The notes beneath the pieces are model-generated. The model searched no databases, was not told where the DNA came from, and worked only from the letters and a program-made list of their open reading frames with translations. From the NCBI GenBank assembly GCA_018679315.1, contig JAHHLF010000292.1:1-11515 (forward strand): a stretch of DNA of 11,515 nt. The letters are read 5' to 3'. Shown in pieces: positions 1-4,921 of this stretch (position 1 is its first letter; every line of letters begins with the position of its first letter). Origin of the DNA: Bacteroidia bacterium (GTDB lineage: Bacteria; Bacteroidota; Bacteroidia; Flavobacteriales; Flavobacteriaceae). Made by a program: the position numbers and the translations under genes.

Positions 1-725
1 ATTGTACATACTGCATCGGTATTACTGGGTGCACTTACATATACCAACTGCATTCGATGTCCAGGTATCCCATAGTAATCATTTGCCGTAGTCCAACCAT
101 CAATAATGTCATTGGAAGAGGACAACCAAACATTCCCTAGTTCTTCCCCATTTTTCATGATCCGTATGTCTGGACTCAAATAACCGGCAGCGGGATTCGT
201 CCATTTTTGGTTTGTAGTTGTGCCTGTCATGCAGTTGACCCAACGGGCATCTGAAACGGTCGTTTTATGAGTGCTTGCTTTTTCTGGCAGGTCAAAAGTA
301 AAACTACCATCAGATTTTACGACTCCGACTGATTTGCTAAACCCGGGGCTGCTGGAATATCGGGCCATTCCTACCAGTACCACTTCGGCTTCTCCATAGG
401 TCCAATTCTCAAACTTTGTTCCTGTGCCTTTGCTGATCAGAAATTTTTTCGAGGAGTCATTGGAAGTAGCGGACGGTTTTTTTTGCTGTTCTTTGGCCTT
501 CTGTTCTTTGGCCAATTGCTCAGCAAACTTTTTGTTCTTTGCCGCTGCTTCTTTCATTTCCGGGGTATTCATTATACTATCATACTCCCGCTGCATCTTT
601 TCCATCATTTTCTTGGCATTTTTCTGCATTTCTTCTTGCTGCTTTTTTTGTTCCGGGGTTTGGGCAATAAGATTGGCAGAACAAACCAATAAAAGTGTAA
701 GGCAAAGTGTTTTAATCATTTTCAT
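1..725 (-). CDS. Secreted coiled-coil protein, partner of the CHAT lipoprotein (C-terminus beyond window)
   Basis: I do not recognise this family. The frame is open from ATG at 725 to the left edge, 241 complete codons, so the C-terminus is missing. Residues 1-21 form a signal peptide (basic start, hydrophobic core, ending NLIA before QTPEQ, a common Bacteroidota cleavage context), so the protein is probably exported. Residues 22-85 are rich in K, E, Q and M and look like a charged coiled coil, ending in a short AKEQKAKEQ duplication. From about residue 95 the character changes to beta-rich, with aromatic and glycine residues and two Cys (near 163 and 240), suggesting a globular domain. A second ATG two codons later (719) is also possible. 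The start lies 11 bp after the stop of the CHAT gene, so the two are probably co-transcribed. Role unknown; substrate, regulator or scaffold of the CHAT protein are all open. Confidence 0.85.
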   Translation of the reverse strand, partial: MKMIKTLCLTLLLVCSANLIAQTPEQKKQQEEMQKNAKKMMEKMQREYDSIMNTPEMKEAAAKNKKFAEQLAKEQKAKEQQKKPSATSNDSSKKFLISKGTGTKFENWTYGEAEVVLVGMARYSSSPGFSKSVGVVKSDGSFTFDLPEKASTHKTTVSDARWVNCMTGTTTNQKWTNPAAGYLSPDIRIMKNGEELGNVWLSSSNDIIDGWTTANDYYGIPGHRMQLVYVSAPSNTDAVCT

Positions 726-736
726 AACTGTTATTC

Positions 737-3016
737 TTAATTGTTAAAAAATGGGATTTTAAATTCAGTGGCATCGGTCGGCAAGGTTACGATGTAGTTC
801 CCATAGTCATAGGTAATTGTTCTACCCCGATAGACGATCCGGATGACCTGCCCTCCTGGATTGAATGTTGTTTCAACGCCACTTTTATCCCCTTCTATAC
901 CTATGAATTTTTTACAGGGTTGGGGTTTACCGCAGTCCACAAGTTGACTCTTGAAACCCGGATCTTTCTCAAATTGGCTCACGCTGAACCGCATGCCCCA
1001 TTCGATCATTGGGAGGAAGAAATTTGCCTTCCCGCTACCGGTTCTATAGGTTTCTCCAAATGTGGTGGTTGACGTAGCTTTAAACCTTGTTTCGTCTGAA
1101 AGAACACCCTCATTCACCACTTGTTGAAAATCAGACATATCAAATTCAGAACTAACCAAATCAGAACCTATTATTCCCGCCATGCTCATGCCCATGAACC
1201 CTGAAAGGTTCATTTTTTTCCAGCCCGTCTGATTGTCCTTCATATATAACCAGCCATCACGATCCATATAATTGACCTTATTCGAGGCGGCGATCTTCAT
1301 GGCCTCGGTATCTTCATTGTAAGTAAGTATAAGCTGTGGGCCATCTCCGCTGATCGTTGCTAAAATTCCCGAAGGTTTGATGTTTACCCGCTCGGAATGA
1401 ATCGAGAAGTTTTCATCATCGAAATGCAATCGAGCATCAAGTTTTATAAATCTCTTTTCTCCAACGTCCGGAATTGGTATCCCGGAAATAGTTACTTCAA
1501 CACCATATTCCTGGTCTTCCAGGTCTTCTACTTCAATTTCGTCATTATCTACATCAGGTAGGAAAGGCTTTTGAGGAAAAACCGTTTCACCATCCACTTT
1601 CAGGCTTACCTTCATTTGTTTTTCTTCAAACTCTGCCCGTGTATAACCTAATATCTCTACTTTTAATGTTATGGCTTCGTCTTCCCCGTCTCCAAAATCC
1701 CCTGTCAAGGGGTAGAAATCTCCAGCACGGACACGTTTGTCCTCTTTTTCGGGGTGGTACATTTCAATAACTTCAATGCCGTGTCGTGGTTCCCCAGTCT
1801 TCAACTGAAGTAATGAGGTGGTCGTCGCTATCGAAAAGTCCTGTTCATCGTAAGGATCCTCAAATGCCGAAGGCAATCCCGTTCTCAATTCTGTTGAGGT
1901 TTCTTCAAATGCCTTGTTAGCATCTAATCCCTCTTTCACTAATTTTTCGTAAAACTCATCAAATGCATTATAAGCGTCTGATGGGTAAACACTATTACTC
2001 CAATAAAAAAAGTGCCCATTTGTATGGATTGCTCGCATTGCATCCAAAAGATCGTTACGCTGACCCAATTCACAAGCACTGAAAATCCAAATTTTATCCT
2101 TTAACCCCTGGGCATAGTAATGGGTGAAAAACGAGCTCCTTAAATAGATTTTACGGGCACCAAAATAAAGCACATCCTTATATACCGGAAATAAAGCTAA
2201 GGCTTCATTTAATTCTTGACGATTTGCGAAAGTATGCCTAATATTTGTGTCAATTAACGTCCTGCAGTAATTACTGTCCCCTCCATAGACGATCTCTATC
2301 TCACTCCCGTTGGCAAGTGTTGCCTGATTACAAAATCGTTTTCCATGTGTGCTTAAATGCACAATATCATATTCATGAAATTGGCGAAAGATCGTTAAAG
2401 ATATTGAGTCAACTAAGGACATCATTTTGACTCTGTCTTCATAATTTTTATTGATATTTAACCATTTAGTCGCCACTAGACCGTCATCGTTGTCTCCGAA
2501 TTGGTCAATGAATGGCGCGACTATTAGTAGCCTTTTTTCTTCTCGTTCCTCTTCCCCCTTCTCATAAGCCACGACATTTACTTGTTCATCTTCTTCCAAC
2601 AATAGAGGTATTGTAAAGGAGGATACTGTCTTCGTGTGAGCGGTTGAAGTCACTGCTCGTCTGGTCCCCTTCGTGACTGGAGCTTTCGGATCCCCTGGTA
2701 ATTCTATAACCATTGGCACACTGCCTTCAATAAAGTAAAGAATCGAATTACCATTGGTTTGAATCAACGTGCTATCTGGTAAGATCTTCAAAATCTCCTG
2801 AATGGAGCTCCCGGCATCGGCCATGGACTGGCCTTTTTCCAATAAATTCCAGCTTAAGGTCAAAGCCTCCTTCGTGAGGACCTCGCTGGTCATGGGATCA
2901 TTCAAAGAAATTTCTTCTTTATCACTGTCATTGCAAGATATTGTCAGAATTGCAAGCAGTACTATGTAAAAAAAGTGGGATCTTTTTCCAGAGGGTGGCC
3001 GTTTGGTTGTTGTCAT
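737..3016 (-). CDS. Lipoprotein with CHAT/caspase-like peptidase domain
   Basis: The protein has 759 residues. A basic N-terminus, hydrophobic stretch 14-26 and Cys28 after TIS form a plausible lipobox, so it is probably a lipoprotein. The acidic NDSDKEE after Cys28 loosely resembles surface-export signals of Bacteroidota lipoproteins. Residues 160-380 look like a CHAT domain (caspase fold): strand LLIVAPF (163-169), then IVHLSTHG with His224-Gly225, then IWIFSACELG with Cys315. After it come a Gly-aromatic strand (334-340, NSVYPSDA next) and an amphipathic helix FDEFYEKLVKEGLDANKAF. This order matches CHAT proteins, where the HG and SAC.TG motifs carry the catalytic dyad. Residues 440-545 look beta-rich and acidic. 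The C-terminal 210 residues (about 550-759) recall LolA/LppX-like beta sheets, ending in IRIVYRGRTITYDYG. The TPR repeats usual in CHAT proteins are absent. The domain call is from motifs only; substrate unknown. Confidence 0.82.
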   Translation of the reverse strand: MTTTKRPPSGKRSHFFYIVLLAILTISCNDSDKEEISLNDPMTSEVLTKEALTLSWNLLEKGQSMADAGSSIQEILKILPDSTLIQTNGNSILYFIEGSVPMVIELPGDPKAPVTKGTRRAVTSTAHTKTVSSFTIPLLLEEDEQVNVVAYEKGEEEREEKRLLIVAPFIDQFGDNDDGLVATKWLNINKNYEDRVKMMSLVDSISLTIFRQFHEYDIVHLSTHGKRFCNQATLANGSEIEIVYGGDSNYCRTLIDTNIRHTFANRQELNEALALFPVYKDVLYFGARKIYLRSSFFTHYYAQGLKDKIWIFSACELGQRNDLLDAMRAIHTNGHFFYWSNSVYPSDAYNAFDEFYEKLVKEGLDANKAFEETSTELRTGLPSAFEDPYDEQDFSIATTTSLLQLKTGEPRHGIEVIEMYHPEKEDKRVRAGDFYPLTGDFGDGEDEAITLKVEILGYTRAEFEEKQMKVSLKVDGETVFPQKPFLPDVDNDEIEVEDLEDQEYGVEVTISGIPIPDVGEKRFIKLDARLHFDDENFSIHSERVNIKPSGILATISGDGPQLILTYNEDTEAMKIAASNKVNYMDRDGWLYMKDNQTGWKKMNLSGFMGMSMAGIIGSDLVSSEFDMSDFQQVVNEGVLSDETRFKATSTTTFGETYRTGSGKANFFLPMIEWGMRFSVSQFEKDPGFKSQLVDCGKPQPCKKFIGIEGDKSGVETTFNPGGQVIRIVYRGRTITYDYGNYIVTLPTDATEFKIPFFNN

Positions 3017-3066
3017 GGCGATTTATGATTGTTGATCTCTCGGTGTTCATAAGATAGAAAATTAAT

Positions 3067-3096
3067 CCATTGATTACCAGAAAAATGTATCAATGG
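3067..3096. promoter_or_regulatory. 8-bp dyad upstream of the CHAT gene, possible operator
   Basis: CCATTGAT (3067-3074) and ATCAATGG (3089-3096) are perfect inverted copies separated by 14 bp, ending 51 bp upstream of the CHAT start codon. A TACATTTT on the minus strand (3082-3089), one base off the TAnnTTTG -7 consensus, lies between the arms. This would suit a repressor site over a CHAT gene promoter, or a leader hairpin if transcription comes from further upstream. Confidence 0.35.
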
Positions 3097-3135
3097 TTGG
3101 AATAGATGTATATCAAGCTGATTTCGGAATAGAGC

Positions 3136-3161
3136 AAAAAAAATTGACCGAGAAGGTCAAT
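3136..3161 (-). terminator. Intrinsic terminator upstream of the CHAT gene
   Basis: Read on the minus strand, a 7-bp stem (ATTGACC paired with GGTCAAT, 3143-3161) with loop TTCTC is followed directly by a run of eight T (3143-3136, sharing the last stem base). On the plus strand the hairpin is followed by A, not T, so it acts on minus-strand transcripts only. It lies 119 bp upstream of the CHAT start, so it ends either an independent RNA or a leader of the CHAT operon. Confidence 0.72.
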
Positions 3162-3413
3162 AAAAAAGAAGTATAAGTTAAACAAGTCGTACGGCCCCCC
3201 GATACATCATAATACTAATTACATTATTGGAATTGCTGATCTAGGTAGTTCCCCCGAAACCTACAATCTAACAAATACTTTGCCATTTACATGGCTAGGT
3301 TGTCCAACTATCTTGTAATTCTACCGGTGGGCCTGTAAAAATCTTATTTTTGGTTGCCACAGAGACCGTACGGCTTGTTTTTCAGTTGTTTATAAGCTTC
3401 ATTACAAAATGAA
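3136..3413 (-). ncRNA. Candidate structured RNA or attenuator leader (~275 nt)
   Basis: No ORF of note covers this stretch, but it behaves like an RNA gene: a perfect TATATTTG -7 box just upstream, an intrinsic terminator at its end, and several nested stems. The 5' end can form an 8-bp hairpin (3396-3415, GCTTCATT/AATGAAGC, 4-nt loop). A long-range stem pairs 3366-3380 with 3180-3194 (AAACAAGCCGTACGG with CCGTACGACTTGTTT, one mismatch). Inside it are a 5-bp hairpin with a GTAA (GNRA) tetraloop at 3282-3295, stacked on a 6-bp stem 3258-3263/3296-3301, and an AAAAAT/ATTTTT hairpin at 3337-3351. The segment ACCTA at 3259-3263 can pair instead with TAGGT at 3242-3246, so two folds compete. I cannot match it to a named RNA family. 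It may be a free small RNA or a riboswitch/attenuator leader for the CHAT operon. Confidence 0.5.
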
Positions 3414-3419
3414 GCGTAT

Positions 3420-3427
3420 CAAATATA
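3420..3427 (-). promoter_or_regulatory. TAnnTTTG -7 box of the structured RNA
   Basis: Minus-strand TATATTTG matches the Bacteroidota -7 consensus exactly, placing transcription start near 3413, at the base of the 5' hairpin of the structured RNA. No convincing -33 TTG is seen at the usual distance, which would suit an activator-dependent promoter. Confidence 0.5.
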
Positions 3428-3452
3428 CATAATAATCTTTAACTATAACGTT

Positions 3453-3477
3453 TTCGTAAAAGTTTAATTTTAACGAA
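3453..3477. promoter_or_regulatory. Near-palindrome upstream of the structured-RNA promoter
   Basis: TTCGTAAAA (3453-3461) and TTTTAACGAA (3468-3477) are inverted copies apart from one inserted base, around a 6-bp spacer. The centre is about 52 bp upstream of the inferred start near 3413, a usual position for an activator. The binding protein is unknown. Confidence 0.3.
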
Positions 3478-3684
3478 TTTATGTTTCTTTTTCCAGGATT
3501 TCAGTTATGCTTAATAATCGAACCCGGTTACCAGTAACTTACATTGATGACGTTGCGCTTATCGTCTTCCTGTTATTTGAAAAAAGTAAGGATTCCTGTT
3601 GATTAACTGAATTCTATCCCTAAAGTGGCCTGGTAACAAATAAAAAGTAACTCGAGGGTTTGGTATGTTCGCTTAAAGGCAAAA

Positions 3685-3831
3685 TTACCGATTCTCAAAA
3701 TCCAAAGTGTTGGACTGAGGTGTCTCCATAACTACGGTGTTCTCCATCATTGTTGGCTCATTATGGCCCGAAACAACGGCGAGCACCAACATGGCGACCA
3801 GGATAACAAAGAAAATCACGCATTTTTTCAT
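3685..3831 (-). CDS. 48-residue exported or membrane-anchored peptide
   Basis: A complete small frame from ATG at 3831 to TAA at 3685. It begins MKKC, has an uninterrupted hydrophobic stretch at about residues 5-20, then a polar, Met/Glu/Asn-rich tail starting at SGHNEP and ending DFENR. The charge, hydrophobic core and small residues before the tail fit a Sec signal peptide (releasing a tail of about 25 residues) or a single-TM anchor. Cys4 lies too early to be a lipobox. It is divergent from the LytTR regulator gene, 328 bp away, with a 21-bp-period direct repeat 87 bp upstream. No homologue is recognised. A random short ORF with a real signal-peptide layout is possible but not the simplest reading. 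Confidence 0.55.
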   Translation of the reverse strand: MKKCVIFFVILVAMLVLAVVSGHNEPTMMENTVVMETPQSNTLDFENR

Positions 3832-3890
3832 GATCTTGGTTTTTGGGACTATTACTAATTGATCGGGGGAACTTTACTTTAACGAGAATA

Positions 3891-3921
3891 CAAGGTATAA
3901 GGGACATGCAGCCCTTGCAAA
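3891..3921 (-). promoter_or_regulatory. Weak candidate promoter of the 48-residue peptide gene
   Basis: On the minus strand TTTG (3921-3918) is followed after 18 bp by TATACCTTG (3899-3891), a -7 box with one extra base relative to TAnnTTTG. The TTTG is the end of the proximal direct repeat, so a protein bound to the repeats would touch the -33 region. Confidence 0.3.
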
Positions 3922-3955
3922 TAATATGTATGAATGGTCAAATAATCCGTATGAA
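3918..3955. repeat. 21-bp-period direct repeat, possible LytTR-type binding site
   Basis: Two 17-bp copies, CAAATAATATGTATGAA (3918-3934) and CAAATAATCCGTATGAA (3939-3955), are identical at 15 of 17 positions and start 21 bp apart, two helical turns. LytTR regulators (AgrA, AlgR, ComE) are known to bind pairs of direct repeats with about this spacing. A LytTR gene starts about 200 bp away. The repeat sequence itself does not resemble the AgrA consensus, so the link rests on geometry and location. Confidence 0.5.
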
Positions 3956-3993
3956 ATGCACATTGACTTCACTTAACCCTGGTATTTGTGGCC

Positions 3994-4019
3994 ATTAGGT
4001 ATTATTGCGCCTAATTAGG
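3994..4019. repeat. ATTAGG direct and inverted repeat cluster
   Basis: ATTAGG occurs at 3994-3999 and 4014-4019 (20 bp apart), with the inverse CCTAAT at 4010-4015. It lies about 110 bp upstream of the LytTR gene -7 box. The elements are short, so this may be chance. Confidence 0.22.
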
Positions 4020-4130
4020 GTGATAGATGCATCATTTTGGCTAAAATGCCCACTATACGCCTCTCGGGTGCATTGATACGTAATCTATTACCATCGATAC
4101 AATTCATGCAAACCAGGGCCTAGATACCTC

Positions 4131-4138
4131 TATTTTTG
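4131..4138 (+). promoter_or_regulatory. TAnnTTTG -7 box of the LytTR/kinase operon
   Basis: TATTTTTG matches the Bacteroidota -7 consensus exactly and lies 21 bp before the ATG at 4160. Transcription would start near 4145, after the possible TTG codon at 4136, which therefore cannot be the start codon of this transcript. No clear -33 TTG is visible. Confidence 0.58.
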
Positions 4139-4159
4139 CTTAAATTACCTTATATTGAT

Positions 4160-4900
4160 ATGTCTATGATAGAAGCAGTTTTAGTAGATGATGAAGTAAA
4201 GGCGCTGCAAAGCCTTTCCTGGGAGCTGACCAATTTCAGTGATGAAATTGAAATCATTGCATCCTTCACTGATCCGGTTGAAGCTCTTGGTTATTTAGAA
4301 GGTAACAGACCGGATTGCCTCTTCCTGGATATTGAAATGCCCACTATGGACGGGTTTCAGTTCATCAAAAATCTTAAGACTAAGAATTTTCCTGTGGTTA
4401 TTACCACCGCTTATAATCAATACGCAATTAAAGCCCTTAAGAATGAGGCTATTGATTACTTATTAAAACCTATTGATTCAGACGATCTGAAAGATACGAT
4501 CGGGAAGATCAAACGTTATAATTCCCGCAATTTTACAGCCGAAAACCTGGAAAAATTATTGTTGAAATTCAACAATAACCCTATTCGTAAGAAGATCACC
4601 TTAAATACAGATGGGAAACTCATATTTCTGGAAAGCGACGAGATCCTATACGCAGAGTCTGATGGTAATTACAGCACTATATTTCTGACCAACGGCAATA
4701 AAATAGTATTGACTAAAAAGCTGAAAGAAGTAAATGAGATCCTGCCCTCCGATACATTTTTCCGAGTACATAATTCCTACATTGTAAACATTGGTAAGAT
4801 CAAGGAATTTCTTAAAACAGATGGGTATGTGATCCTCGATTCCAAAAATAAAATCCCAGTTTCACGCCAGAAAAAAAGTGATTTTCTGGATTTGTTGTAA
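4160..4900 (+). CDS. LytTR-family response regulator
   Basis: A 246-residue cytoplasmic DNA-binding regulator. Residues 3-118 form a receiver domain: acidic pocket DDE (10-12), phospho-acceptor Asp57 in CLFLDIEMPTMDG, Thr82/Thr83 and Lys103 in LLKPID. Residues 143-246 form a LytTR domain, with the ILYAESDGNYS strand and the family hallmark FFRVHNSYIVN (200-210), ending PVSRQKK. All key residues are present. I place the start at ATG 4160, not the in-frame TTG at 4136, because the TTG lies inside the -7 box; ATG at 4166 is also possible. The kinase gene follows after 21 bp and is the likely partner. The regulator-first order is less usual for such pairs. Possible targets are the direct repeats at 3918-3955 and its own promoter. 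Confidence 0.92.
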   Translation: MSMIEAVLVDDEVKALQSLSWELTNFSDEIEIIASFTDPVEALGYLEGNRPDCLFLDIEMPTMDGFQFIKNLKTKNFPVVITTAYNQYAIKALKNEAIDYLLKPIDSDDLKDTIGKIKRYNSRNFTAENLEKLLLKFNNNPIRKKITLNTDGKLIFLESDEILYAESDGNYSTIFLTNGNKIVLTKKLKEVNEILPSDTFFRVHNSYIVNIGKIKEFLKTDGYVILDSKNKIPVSRQKKSDFLDLL

Positions 4901-4921
4901 TCCCGTAAATTGACTGGTTGA

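Larger units (their letters stand above)
3414..3684. other. Spacer between small-peptide gene and structured RNA
   Basis: No coding frame of useful length is seen on either strand here. It is AT-rich and contains the -7 box at 3420-3427, the near-palindrome at 3453-3477 and a 12-bp palindrome (GTTAC CA GTAAC, 3527-3538). No clear terminator for the small-peptide gene is visible, so its transcript could run into the structured RNA. Confidence 0.5.
3832..4159. other. Divergent control region between the peptide gene and the LytTR operon
   Basis: No gene is seen in these 328 bp. It holds the direct repeats at 3918-3955, a candidate minus promoter at 3891-3921, an ATTAGG cluster at 3994-4019, a 6-bp inverted repeat with 4-bp loop (CATTTT/AAAATG, 4033-4048), and the LytTR gene -7 box at 4131-4138. 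Confidence 0.55.

Noticed and set aside
424..747. Plus-strand frame of 107 codons rich in Phe and Cys
   Set aside because: It is the reverse reading of the Lys/Glu/Gln-rich coiled coil of the minus-strand secreted protein.
3180..3380. A 201-bp miniature transposon with 15-bp terminal inverted repeats
   Set aside because: The flanks show no target-site duplication, and the arms sit between a fitting promoter and terminator on one strand, with nested hairpins inside. A structured RNA explains more, though copies elsewhere in the genome would reopen this.
3361..3380. Group II intron domain V, from the AAGCCGTACGG start
   Set aside because: The matching second half and tetraloop of the 34-nt domain V hairpin are not nearby, and there is no intron-encoded protein.
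3511..3538. tRNA-like T loop (GGGTTCGATT on the minus strand)
   Set aside because: The flanking 5-bp stem does not pair, and no acceptor or anticodon arms are found.
4136..4159. TTG start extending the LytTR regulator by eight residues
   Set aside because: The TTG is part of the -7 promoter box and the added residues do not belong to the receiver fold.
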